Below are positions 1 to 6,200 of a stretch of DNA of 6,200 bases, one piece after another. Under the pieces are notes generated by a model, which worked only from the letters and a program-made list of their open reading frames with translations, was not told the DNA's origin and made no database searches. A program made the translations under genes and the position numbers. Every line of letters starts with the position of its first letter. Within the stretch, counting starts at the first letter, position 1. This stretch comes from an uncultured Streptococcus sp. (lineage in GTDB: Bacteria; Bacillota; Bacilli; Lactobacillales; Aerococcaceae), in assembly GCA_916050055.1 (NCBI GenBank), contig CAJZJY010000071.1:1-6200 (forward strand), written 5' to 3'.

Positions 1-584
1 GCACCTTCCGCGTGGCGTGTGACGTAACGAATCCGCTCTGTGGTCCAATGGGCTCAAGTGCCATTTACGGTCCACAAAAAGGAGCAACAAAAGAAATGGT
101 GAAAGAACTCGACGAGGCGCTTCTCCACTATGCAGAACTATCGAAAGAAACCTTTGAACATGCCGACCGCCTCTACCCAGGTACGGGTGCAGCCGGAGGA
201 ATGGGATTTGCGTTTCTCACTTATACAAATGCGGTTCTAGAGAGTGGCATCAAGATTGTCCTTGAAGAAACGGGACTCGAAGAAGTGATGAAGGATGCCG
301 ACTTTGTCATCACTGGCGAAGGTCGCTTAGATAGTCAAACCGCTCTTGGTAAAGCTCCAATCGGCGTGGCTCATCTTGCGAAAAAACACGACAAGAAAGT
401 ACTCGCCTTTGCAGGATGCCTCACACCAGACGCGGGTGTCTGTAACGAGAACGGAATCGATGCCTTCTTCCCAATTCTACGAAGAGTCATTACCGTTCAA
501 GAAGCGATGGAAACAGAAACTGCGCGCGAAAATATGATTCGTAGCGTGGAACAAGTATTTCGTTTAATTCAATCAATTCAATAG
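1..584 (+). CDS. Glycerate kinase, family 1 (GlxK/GarK type), 3' part only
   Basis: Phosphorylates D-glycerate with ATP (2- or 3-phosphoglycerate, depending on the enzyme) and so feeds glycerate into lower glycolysis; cytoplasmic. The frame is open from base 3 (T-F-R-V-A-C-D...), so the GTG at base 12 is an internal valine and the gene begins outside the window. About 193 residues remain, roughly the second half of a family that is usually near 380 residues. Numbering from base 12, family signatures are CDVTNPLCG at 3-11, YGPQKGA at 19-25, the glycine-rich PGTGAAGGMGFA at 56-67, and TGEGRLDSQT at 101-110 followed by GKAP at 113-116. The stop overlaps the ribosome site of the GntP permease gene 12 bases downstream, so the two are almost certainly cotranscribed. 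Family assignment is secure; the exact substrate position phosphorylated cannot be read from the sequence. Confidence 0.93.
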   Translation, partial: TFRVACDVTNPLCGPMGSSAIYGPQKGATKEMVKELDEALLHYAELSKETFEHADRLYPGTGAAGGMGFAFLTYTNAVLESGIKIVLEETGLEEVMKDADFVITGEGRLDSQTALGKAPIGVAHLAKKHDKKVLAFAGCLTPDAGVCNENGIDAFFPILRRVITVQEAMETETARENMIRSVEQVFRLIQSIQ

Positions 585-596
585 GAGGAAACCAAA

Positions 597-1862
597 ATGA
601 CAGCACCAACCTTTTCAACATTAGGAGCCTTAATCGGGCTCGTACTTGCCATTATTTTGATTGTTAAGAAAGTTCATCCAGCCTACAGTTTAATCTTCGG
701 CGCTCTTATCGGAGGATTAATTGGTGGCGGCGGTCTTGCGGATACAGTAAAAGCCATGGTTACTGGCGCACAAAGCATGATGTCTCCTGTTCTTCGTATC
801 ATGACAAGTGGGATTTTAGCCGGAGCGTTAATTAAGACAGGCTCGGCTGAAACGATTGCTGATACGATTGTGAAGAAACTCGGCCAAAAACGTGCGATTG
901 CAGCGATTGCGATTGCCACAATGATTATTTGTGCCGTTGGGGTCTTCATCGATATTGCCGTTATCACGGTAGCTCCAATTGCTATTGCCATTGCTAAAAA
1001 AGCAAATCTTTCTAAAGCAGGGATTTTATTAGCGATGATTGGTGGCGGTAAAGCGGGTAACATCATTTCACCAAACCCGAATACGATTGCCGCGTCCGAA
1101 GCGTTCGGAATCGACCTTACAGCGTTGATGGTGAAAAACTTAATTCCTGCCTTTGTCGCATTATTCGTAGCAATTATTCTTGCTGGATTGCTTGCTAAAA
1201 AAGGCGGCGCTCATGAATTTGACGGTATAGACGAATCTGGAACAAGCGGCGTGTCTCTCTCTTTCTTCAAAGCCATGCTTGGACCAATCGTTGTAATTGC
1301 CCTTCTTGCACTTCGCTCAATCGCTGGAATTAGCGTAGACCCATTAATCGCACTTCCTCTTGGTGGTTTAGTGACGATTGTTGTAACAGGCCATGCGAAA
1401 AATACGGTTGAGTTCACTGAATTCGGTCTTAGCAAAGTGATTGGTGTATCGATTCTATTAATCGGTACGGGTACCATCGCTGGAATTATCAAGGCTTCTG
1501 CATTGCAAGTCGATATGATTGCTCTTCTTGAAGCGATGAACATGCCAGCCTTCGTCCTAGCTCCTCTTTCTGGTATTTTAATGGGGGCTGCGACAGCTTC
1601 AACAACTGCCGGTTCAACGATTGCGTCTCAAACCTTCTCAGGTCCATTGACAGCAGCAGGTGTTCCAGCCGTATCTGCAGCAGCGATGATTCACGCAGGG
1701 GCAACGGTGCTCGACTCACTTCCACACGGTTCATTCTTCCATGCGACAGGCGGTTCTGTCTTCATGGCGATTGAAGATCGTATGAAATTAATCCCTTATG
1801 AAGCCATCGTTGGTTTATCTAGCACGATTGTCGCAACCATCCTTTACTTAATCGGCTTCTAG
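597..1862 (+). CDS. GntP-family permease (gluconate/glycerate-type 2-hydroxyacid transporter)
   Basis: Integral membrane proton symporter of the GntP family, which imports gluconate and related sugar or hydroxy acids. The 421-residue product is close to the usual family length and is hydrophobic throughout, with about a dozen membrane segments, the first at residues 8-24. Family signatures are a glycine-rich loop GGGKAGN at 149-155 followed by SPNPNTIAASEAFG at 158-171, GILMGAATASTTAGS at 326-340, and the C-terminal LDSLPHGSFFHATGGS at 372-387. The ATG is chosen because a perfect AGGAGG lies at 583-588, eight bases upstream. Pairing with a glycerate kinase suggests glycerate as the substrate, but this is inference from context: gluconate or another hydroxy acid is possible, since family members differ little in motifs. 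The gene ends 98 bases before a strong hairpin terminator. Confidence 0.92.
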   Translation: MTAPTFSTLGALIGLVLAIILIVKKVHPAYSLIFGALIGGLIGGGGLADTVKAMVTGAQSMMSPVLRIMTSGILAGALIKTGSAETIADTIVKKLGQKRAIAAIAIATMIICAVGVFIDIAVITVAPIAIAIAKKANLSKAGILLAMIGGGKAGNIISPNPNTIAASEAFGIDLTALMVKNLIPAFVALFVAIILAGLLAKKGGAHEFDGIDESGTSGVSLSFFKAMLGPIVVIALLALRSIAGISVDPLIALPLGGLVTIVVTGHAKNTVEFTEFGLSKVIGVSILLIGTGTIAGIIKASALQVDMIALLEAMNMPAFVLAPLSGILMGAATASTTAGSTIASQTFSGPLTAAGVPAVSAAAMIHAGATVLDSLPHGSFFHATGGSVFMAIEDRMKLIPYEAIVGLSSTIVATILYLIGF

Positions 1863-1957
1863 ACTAGGCACGGTATAAATGATTCCTACAAATCTTCACG
1901 GATTTCTTCATAGTAGCTGTAACGTTGTACCGGTTCGAGCTGTAAGTATGACAAATG
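1863..1957. other. Unexplained spacer between the permease gene and its terminator
   Basis: No complete gene is visible. The segment carries an 8-base direct repeat, AGCTGTAA, at 1915-1922 and 1938-1945. On the minus strand it contains the end of a 39-codon open frame (2005 to the TAG at 1888-1886) whose last residues read like real protein (YLQLEPVQRYSYYEEIREDL) but which has no convincing start. It could be a 3' remnant of a lost gene or chance. Confidence 0.35.
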
Positions 1958-1959
1958 AA

Positions 1960-1994
1960 AAACTGGACTCACAGTGTGAGTCCAGTTTGTTTTT
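1960..1994 (+). terminator. Rho-independent terminator of the glycerate kinase-permease unit
   Basis: A 13-bp perfect stem (1960-1972 with 1976-1988, arm AAACTGGACTCAC) closes a three-base loop and is followed by a T-rich tract (TTTGTTTTT to 1994). Five A residues at 1958-1962 precede the stem, so it may also stop minus-strand transcripts that pass the terminator at 2018-2043. Confidence 0.9.
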
Positions 1995-2017
1995 ATGAGA
2001 AGCAATCATTTGTGTAA

Positions 2018-2043
2018 TAAAAAAGAGCCCTAAGACTCTTTTT
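2018..2043 (-). terminator. Rho-independent terminator of the larR-larE-DUF924 unit
   Basis: It begins one base after the DUF924 stop codon on the minus strand. The stem is AAAAAGAG paired with CTCTTTTT, extended inward by a T-G and a C-G pair around a TTAG loop, followed by a run of T on the minus strand. The A and T flanks are symmetrical, so it probably works in both directions and forms a double barrier with the hairpin at 1960-1994. Confidence 0.82.
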
Positions 2044-2044
2044 G

Positions 2045-2581
2045 TTAAAACCCTGGATGTTCTTGTAGGAATGCTTCTTCTTCAGGAGTGGAAGTTCTTC
2101 CAAGTACATGATTGCGATGCGGATAGCGTCCGAATCGTTCAATGATTTCACGGTGCATGAGTTCGTATTTCTTACGGCGCTCAAGCCCTGGTTCGTCAAA
2201 CCATTTTGCCACCCAATCATGCACGGCTAAAGACTCCGAATGCATAAAAGGCATCACGACAAAGCTACGTTCTTTAATTGAAAACTCATCCCAAAGAGAC
2301 ATTGCCTCTTTGGCAAGCTCCACTGCTAATGCATCTGAAGCAAACGCCTTAGCATCATCCCTAAACATATTTCTAGAAAATTGATCCAGCACGATAATTT
2401 CTGCCAAGCGCCCTTTTGCACTACGACGCCACTCGGTAGTTTCCCCTGCAACAATCGCTTCGTAAGTTTCTAGAAAACGCGTGCGAATTTCATTATCGAA
2501 TTCCTCTGATTTCTTAAACCAATCGGCAGGCTCACATTCCACAAACCAGAAATCTAGAACCTCTTGAGGAGTTGTAATCAT
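2045..2581 (-). CDS. DUF924 family protein
   Basis: A 178-residue soluble protein of the DUF924 family (COG3803), to my knowledge without an established biochemical role. Family signatures, in order: DFWF at 10-13, LDQFSRNMFRD at 65-75, MPFMHSE at 110-116, RFGRYPHRNHVLGR at 149-162, STPEEEAFL at 164-172 and a terminal PGF. The length is complete for the family, and no signal peptide or membrane segment is seen. The ATG at 2581-2579 shares one base with the larE stop codon (TAATG) and has no good ribosome site of its own, so translation is probably coupled to larE. It is the last gene of the minus-strand unit. The context suggests, but does not show, a link to lactate racemase maturation or 2-hydroxyacid metabolism; it may simply be a passenger. 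Confidence 0.9.
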   Translation of the reverse strand: MITTPQEVLDFWFVECEPADWFKKSEEFDNEIRTRFLETYEAIVAGETTEWRRSAKGRLAEIIVLDQFSRNMFRDDAKAFASDALAVELAKEAMSLWDEFSIKERSFVVMPFMHSESLAVHDWVAKWFDEPGLERRKKYELMHREIIERFGRYPHRNHVLGRTSTPEEEAFLQEHPGF

Positions 2582-3405
2582 TACTCTACCGCTGCTTTCT
2601 TTGTCTTTTCGTCGAGTTGGTCATTCATACGGCCGTATTTATACCCTTGAAGATCCACTGTTACAAATAAGAACCCCAAGTCTTGCATCATCACGTTAAT
2701 TTCTTCATGATTTTTCACGAGCTTTTCGATTTGGTCTGCGCCCACTTCGATACGCGCCAAGTCTTGATGCACACGTACACGTACTGGTTCGAAACCACGC
2801 TTCGTAAAGTATTCTTCCGCCTTGAAGACTGCTTCTACTTTTTCAGGAGTGATGCGTGTTCCGTATGGGAAACGAGATGCTAAGCTGCATGAAGGAGTTT
2901 TATTCCAATTGGTAACACCTGCGCGTTTGGCTAATTCACGAATTTCTGATTTATATAATCCCGCTTCTTGTAAGAGACTACGCACACCTTCTTCATTACG
3001 CGCCTTCACACCTGGACGATAATCATTGATGTCATCCATAATCAACCCATCTGAAAGCACGGTAAATCCTTCGCCCTCCACATTCTTTTTAATGGTTTGG
3101 TAGAGCATTTTCTTACTATAGTACCAGCTGTTTGGTGTGTTTGAGGCGATATGTGGATCAGAGAGTTCTTCCATTTCAAGCCCTATCACACGCGCGCCCA
3201 TTTCCGTTCCAAGGTCAATCGCTTCACTAAATTCACGGTCTGAGAACAACTCAGAGTTCACTACTGCTGCGATGACATTATCACGGCCAAGCGTATCCAC
3301 GGCGATTTTTAATAGGTAACTACTATCAATCCCGCCAGAATAGGGGACAACAATTCTTCCCACTTCCTTCAGCAATTCGCGTAATCGTGCTTCTTTTTCA
3401 TCCAT
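2581..3405 (-). CDS. larE: LarE, ATP-dependent sacrificial sulfur transferase
   Basis: Converts the two carboxylates of pyridinium-3,5-biscarboxylic acid mononucleotide to thiocarboxylates during synthesis of the nickel-pincer cofactor of LarA. It adenylates the substrate with ATP and then donates sulfur. The 274-residue product has the PP-loop SGGIDSS at 23-29 and the family motif around PSCSLASRFPYGTRIT at 171-186. Cys173 is the only cysteine in the protein. By position in the motif it matches the L. plantarum cysteine (Cys176) that gives up its sulfur and becomes dehydroalanine. With one cysteine, the protein cannot use the three-cysteine, iron-sulfur-cluster mechanism described for some other LarE proteins. 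An AAGGA at 3417-3413 lies seven bases from the ATG. It sits 21 bases behind the Crp-like regulator gene, rather than downstream of larC as in L. plantarum. Confidence 0.95.
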   Translation of the reverse strand: MDEKEARLRELLKEVGRIVVPYSGGIDSSYLLKIAVDTLGRDNVIAAVVNSELFSDREFSEAIDLGTEMGARVIGLEMEELSDPHIASNTPNSWYYSKKMLYQTIKKNVEGEGFTVLSDGLIMDDINDYRPGVKARNEEGVRSLLQEAGLYKSEIRELAKRAGVTNWNKTPSCSLASRFPYGTRITPEKVEAVFKAEEYFTKRGFEPVRVRVHQDLARIEVGADQIEKLVKNHEEINVMMQDLGFLFVTVDLQGYKYGRMNDQLDEKTKKAAVE

Positions 3406-3426
3406 TCTCGATTCCTTCTTTCTTTA

Positions 3427-4095
3427 TTAAAAGCTTTCGCGTCCTGTAAATTCTTCTAAATAAGCTTTATCTAATACCACTAGTTTTTGGTTGTGGATTT
3501 TAACAACGCCTTCTTCTTTAAGGTCATGAATAATGCGGTTAACACTATTACGAGTAGAGATTCCGCAAAATCCTGCGATATCCTCATTCGTAACATTGAA
3601 GTCAATCAAGATGCCGCCTTCTGCTTCTACCCCAAATTGATTCATTAATTTATATAGGAAGGAACACACTGCTCCTTTTTTCCCATTCATCGTCATATAT
3701 TGCAACGACTCGATGGTTTCAGATAATTTATTACGGTAATATTCACGCACGTAATCTTGCAACTTTTGGTCGTTTTTCACGTATTCCCAAAACTTAATAC
3801 GAGGGATACGATAGAACGTTGCTTCGTCGCTTTCGATACGGACATTAAACGGTGCAGATGTGTAGTTAGATACTTCATCACGTACCAATGAAACAATATC
3901 AACGGGAGTCACATAATCTAAATTAAACTCACGGCCATCATTCATAATGATACTTGTCTTTACAACTCCATCGATTAACACATACGTATATGCTTGTTCC
4001 AAACCACGGTAAGCCAAGTACATATGTTTTTTCTTCTTTATAATAGGGGTATTTTCTTTTTCTAAAAAATTGATTAAATATTCTTCGTTGTTCAA
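3427..4095 (-). CDS. larR: Crp/Fnr-family transcription regulator, LarR-like
   Basis: Probable regulator of the lactate racemase genes. I place the start at the TTG at 4095-4093, giving 222 residues, because AGAGGAG (4110-4104) lies eight bases upstream. An in-frame ATG at 4140 would add 15 residues and has no visible ribosome site. A cNMP-binding-like beta-roll spans about 20-100, a dimerisation helix about 107-140, and a C-terminal winged helix-turn-helix about 168-200, with VTNEDIAGFCGIS leading into TRNSVNRIIHDLKEEGVVKI. There is no obvious cAMP-binding signature and no N-terminal cysteine cluster like that of FNR (the only cysteines are 144 and 177), so the signal is not evident. In L. 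plantarum a Crp/Fnr protein, LarR, is divergent from larA and activates it in response to lactate; the same arrangement here is the basis for the name. Family assignment is firm, the specific name contextual. Confidence 0.88.
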   Translation of the reverse strand: MNNEEYLINFLEKENTPIIKKKKHMYLAYRGLEQAYTYVLIDGVVKTSIIMNDGREFNLDYVTPVDIVSLVRDEVSNYTSAPFNVRIESDEATFYRIPRIKFWEYVKNDQKLQDYVREYYRNKLSETIESLQYMTMNGKKGAVCSFLYKLMNQFGVEAEGGILIDFNVTNEDIAGFCGISTRNSVNRIIHDLKEEGVVKIHNQKLVVLDKAYLEEFTGRESF

Positions 4096-4103
4096 ATTGA
4101 ACA

Positions 4104-4110
4104 CTCCTCT
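4104..4110 (-). promoter_or_regulatory. Ribosome binding site deciding the TTG start of the Crp-like regulator
   Basis: AGAGGAG on the minus strand with an eight-base spacer to TTG at 4095-4093. The upstream in-frame ATG at 4140 has no such site, and this motif would lie inside its coding sequence. Confidence 0.75.
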
Positions 4111-4121
4111 AATACAAATTC

Positions 4122-4150
4122 CTATACACACTATTATCATCTTATCACAA
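4122..4150 (-). promoter_or_regulatory. Possible promoter of the larR-larE-DUF924 unit
   Basis: On the minus strand, TTGTGA (4150-4145) could be a -35, with GTATAG (4127-4122) 17 bases further on as a -10. The predicted start near 4115 would give a leader of about 20 bases. The -10 is a poor match, so this is tentative. Confidence 0.35.
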
Positions 4151-4160
4151 AAAATAACGT

Positions 4161-4172
4161 TAACAAATGTTA
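4161..4172. promoter_or_regulatory. Candidate Crp/Fnr-type operator (lar box) between larR and larA
   Basis: TAACA and TGTTA form a perfect inverted repeat separated by two bases. Its centre (4166.5) lies about 59.5 bases upstream of the larA start predicted from the -10 at 4214-4219, close to the -61.5 position typical of class I Crp activation. It is also about 51 bases from the tentative larR start, so one site could serve both directions. Binding by the neighbouring regulator is inference. Confidence 0.5.
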
Positions 4173-4213
4173 CTAACCTTTGGGACTTCCAAGCGCACTA
4201 TTTTACGTATACT

Positions 4214-4219
4214 TATAAT
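4214..4219 (+). promoter_or_regulatory. larA promoter -10 element
   Basis: A perfect TATAAT stands 28 bases before the larA start codon. At spacings of 16 to 18 bases upstream there is only AAGCGC-like sequence, nothing resembling TTGACA. This fits a promoter that needs an activator. TATACT at 4208-4213 is an alternative -10. Confidence 0.65.
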
Positions 4220-4247
4220 CGTATTAAAAATTTAAGGAGATGTTATC

Positions 4248-5528
4248 ATGGTTGAAATTAAACTACCTTATGACAAAAAATCTATTACTGCTGTAATTCC
4301 TGACAAAAACTTTGCTGGATTACTTGAATCTAAAGCTGAAAACTACCACAACCCACTTTCTGAACAAGAAACAGTGGAAAAATCAATGGATAATCCAATT
4401 GGTAGCCAAACTTTAGAAGAATTAGCAAAAGGTAAAAAAGATATCGTGTTAATCAGTTCTGACCATACACGTCCAGTTCCTTCACATATCATTACTCCAA
4501 TCATTTTACGTCGTATCCGTAGCGTAAACCCAGACGCTCGTATCCGTATTTTAGTTGCGACTGGTTTCCACCGTCCTTCAACTCGCGAAGAGTTAATTAA
4601 CAAATACGGTCAAGAAATCGTGGACAACGAAGAAATCGTAATGCACATTTCTACAAACGACGAAGACATGGTTAAAATCGGTCAATTACCTTCAGGTGGT
4701 GACTGCATCATCAACCGTATCGCTGCTGAAGCAGACTTATTAATCGCTGAAGGATTTATCGAAAGCCACTTCTTCGCTGGATTCTCTGGTGGACGTAAAT
4801 CAGTTCTTCCTGGGGTTGCTTCATATAAAACAATCATGGCAAACCACAGTGGTGACTTCATCGATTCAGAAAAATCACGTACTGGTAACTTAGACCACAA
4901 CCCAATCCACGAAGACATGTTATATGCAGCACGTACTGCAAACTTAGCCTTCATCGTAAACGTAGTATTAGATGGTGAAAAACATATCATCGGTTCATTT
5001 GCCGGAGACATGGTTGAAGCCCATAAAGTAGGTTGCGAATTCGTTCGTGAATTAGCTCATGTAACTAAAATCCCTTGCGATATCGCCGTTTCAACAAATG
5101 GTGGTTTCCCATTAGACCAAAACATCTACCAAGCTGTTAAAGGTATGACTGCTGCTGAAGCAACAAACAAAGAAGGCGGCGTAATCATCATGGTTGCTGG
5201 ATGTCAAGATGGCCACGGTGGTGAAGGTTTCTACCGTAACTTAGCAGATGTTAAAGACCCTAAAGATTTCTTAGACCAAGCCATTAACACTCCAAGACTT
5301 GAAACAGTTCCAGACCAATGGACTTCTCAAATCTTAGCGCGTATCCTAGTGCACCACCATGTAATCTTCGTTTCTGATTTAGTCGAAGAATCATTAATTA
5401 CAAACATGCATATGGAATTAGCGAAAACATTTGATGAAGCTCTTGCACGTGCCTTCGAACTTCAAGGAGCAGACGCAAAAGTAACAGTTATCCGCGATGG
5501 ATTATCTGTTATCGTTGAAGATAAATAA
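4248..5528 (+). CDS. larA: LarA, nickel-dependent lactate racemase
   Basis: Interconverts L- and D-lactate by hydride transfer to a covalently tethered nickel-pincer nucleotide; cytoplasmic. The 426 residues match the length of the characterised L. plantarum enzyme (about 424). Residues recalled from that enzyme fall at the same numbers: Arg75 within SDHTRP (71-76), catalytic His108 (GFHRPS) and His174 ([11 protein letters not shown]), cofactor-tethering Lys184 (GGRKS), nickel ligand His200 (MANHSG), and Tyr294 and Lys298 (QNIYQAVKG). A good AAGGAG at 4234-4239 supports the ATG. Codon use is strongly biased (Arg mostly CGT, Leu mostly TTA), as in highly expressed genes, and differs from larB. 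It is first in the plus-strand unit, divergent from the Crp-like regulator and one base from larB. Racemases for other 2-hydroxyacids exist in the superfamily, but complete residue identity makes lactate the best call. Confidence 0.96.
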   Translation: MVEIKLPYDKKSITAVIPDKNFAGLLESKAENYHNPLSEQETVEKSMDNPIGSQTLEELAKGKKDIVLISSDHTRPVPSHIITPIILRRIRSVNPDARIRILVATGFHRPSTREELINKYGQEIVDNEEIVMHISTNDEDMVKIGQLPSGGDCIINRIAAEADLLIAEGFIESHFFAGFSGGRKSVLPGVASYKTIMANHSGDFIDSEKSRTGNLDHNPIHEDMLYAARTANLAFIVNVVLDGEKHIIGSFAGDMVEAHKVGCEFVRELAHVTKIPCDIAVSTNGGFPLDQNIYQAVKGMTAAEATNKEGGVIIMVAGCQDGHGGEGFYRNLADVKDPKDFLDQAINTPRLETVPDQWTSQILARILVHHHVIFVSDLVEESLITNMHMELAKTFDEALARAFELQGADAKVTVIRDGLSVIVEDK

Positions 5529-5529
5529 T

Positions 5530-6200
5530 ATGAAACAAGAAGAAATCCTACAACAAGTTAAAAATGGACGCCTCTCAATTGAAGAAGCGTCCACCCTTCT
5601 AAAAGGGATTGAAGACATTGGTTACGCGGCCATTGATCTTTCTCGCCAAAAGCGCAATGGATTTCCAGAAATCATCTATGGTGAAGGAAAAAACATTGAG
5701 CAATTAATTGGCATCATCACGGCAATGAATGAGCATAAAACAGCTATTCTTGCTACACGCGTCAACGCTGAAAAAGGTGAAGCTCTGTCACAGGCTTTCC
5801 CTGAAGGGGTCTACGAACCTCTCGGACGTACCTTTGTCTTAAACCCAATCGCACCAAAACATGACCACTACATCGCAGTCGTCACAGCTGGCACAAGCGA
5901 CATTCCTGTTGCCGAAGAAGCGGCTGTCACTGCTGAGACATTCGGAAATCGCGTCAAACGCATTTACGATGTTGGAGTTGCGGGTATTCACCGCCTCTTC
6001 AATCGTCTCGAAGACATCCAAGGCGCTAGCGTTGTGATTGTCATCGCCGGTATGGAAGGTGCTCTTGTCAGTGTCGTTGGCGGTTTAGTAGACGTTCCTG
6101 TGATTGCCGTTCCTACCAGCATCGGATATGGAACGAATCTTCAAGGCGTGACGACTTTACTCAGCATGCTGACTTCTTGCGCAAGCGGCGTTACTGTCGT
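5530..6200 (+). CDS. larB: LarB, pyridinium-3,5-biscarboxylic acid mononucleotide synthase (3' end cut by window)
   Basis: First step of nickel-pincer cofactor synthesis: carboxylates C5 of the pyridinium ring of nicotinic acid adenine dinucleotide and hydrolyses the phosphoanhydride, releasing AMP. I translated it by hand: 223 complete codons remain of a family of about 245, starting [20 protein letters not shown]. Signatures are [19 protein letters not shown] at 36-54, [14 protein letters not shown] at 119-132, and the PurE-like [19 protein letters not shown] at 173-191 with AVPTSIGYG at 193-201. Glu176 and Cys217 (LTSCASG) appear to correspond, with a constant offset of four, to the L. plantarum catalytic residues Glu180 and Cys221; the cysteine attacks the pyridinium ring. 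The ATG follows the larA stop after one base (TAATATG) with only a weak GAAG nearby, so translation is probably coupled. Codons shift towards CGC, CTC and GTC relative to larA. Confidence 0.95.
   Translation, partial: MKQEEILQQVKNGRLSIEEASTLLKGIEDIGYAAIDLSRQKRNGFPEIIYGEGKNIEQLIGIITAMNEHKTAILATRVNAEKGEALSQAFPEGVYEPLGRTFVLNPIAPKHDHYIAVVTAGTSDIPVAEEAAVTAETFGNRVKRIYDVGVAGIHRLFNRLEDIQGASVVIVIAGMEGALVSVVGGLVDVPVIAVPTSIGYGTNLQGVTTLLSMLTSCASGVTV

Noticed and set aside
683..1066. 127-codon minus-strand open frame inside the permease gene
   Set aside because: It is an antisense shadow of a membrane protein gene with a clear GntP signature; no ribosome site or family features.
1915..1945. Direct repeat AGCTGTAA at 1915-1922 and 1938-1945
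   Set aside because: Only two short copies in non-coding DNA; no further copies, mobile element ends or CRISPR-like spacing, so chance is likely.
1993..2220. 75-codon minus-strand open frame at the 3' end of the DUF924 gene
   Set aside because: It runs in another frame over conserved DUF924 motifs and reads through the terminator, so it is a shadow.
4096..4247. Possible riboswitch or nickel-sensing leader upstream of larA
   Set aside because: With the predicted start near 4226 the larA leader is only about 20 bases, too short for a riboswitch, and no hairpin is visible there.
4070..4255. 61-codon plus-strand open frame across the larR-larA intergenic region
   Set aside because: It overlaps the regulator's 5' end, the candidate operator, the larA -10 and the larA start, and has no ribosome site or family resemblance.
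5839..6021. 60-codon minus-strand open frame
   Set aside because: It lies wholly inside larB, whose conserved motifs fix the true frame.

Overview
The window is from a low-to-moderate GC Gram-positive bacterium, most likely Lactobacillales. I infer this from the strong AGGAGG-type ribosome sites, a probable TTG start, and a locus that closely matches the nickel-dependent lactate racemase (lar) locus described in Lactiplantibacillus plantarum. I cannot name the genus; a Carnobacteriaceae- or Enterococcaceae-like organism would fit, but this is only an impression.

Layout. (1) Bases 1-1862, plus strand: the 3' part of a family-1 glycerate kinase gene, then a GntP-family 2-hydroxyacid permease 12 bases later. 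Together they form a glycerate or sugar-acid uptake and phosphorylation unit. (2) Bases 1863-2044: a short convergent intergenic region with two hairpin terminators, which insulate the plus-strand unit from the minus-strand unit. (3) Bases 2045-4095, minus strand: a tight three-gene unit read right to left. It holds a Crp/Fnr-family regulator (LarR-like, probable TTG start), larE (sulfur insertase for the nickel-pincer cofactor) and a DUF924 protein whose start codon overlaps the larE stop. (4) Bases 4096-4247: the divergent control region, with a consensus -10 but no -35 for larA and a TAACA-N2-TGTTA dyad centred about 60 bases upstream of the predicted larA start site. (5) Bases 4248-6200, plus strand: larA (lactate racemase, complete), then larB one base later. 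larB runs off the right edge, and I expect larC beyond it.

How the genes work together. From known biochemistry, LarB carboxylates and hydrolyses nicotinic acid adenine dinucleotide to pyridinium-3,5-biscarboxylic acid mononucleotide. LarE converts both carboxylates to thiocarboxylates, and LarC inserts nickel. The resulting nickel-pincer nucleotide is tethered to a lysine of LarA, which interconverts L- and D-lactate. All LarA residues that I can recall as cofactor or catalytic residues are present, at the same numbers as in the L. plantarum enzyme. The Crp-like regulator probably activates larAB from the shared intergenic region.

This is a known system rather than a new one. The points worth a second look are the placement of larE with the regulator instead of behind larABC, the translationally coupled DUF924 gene, the candidate operator, and the apparent expression step-down from larA to larB.
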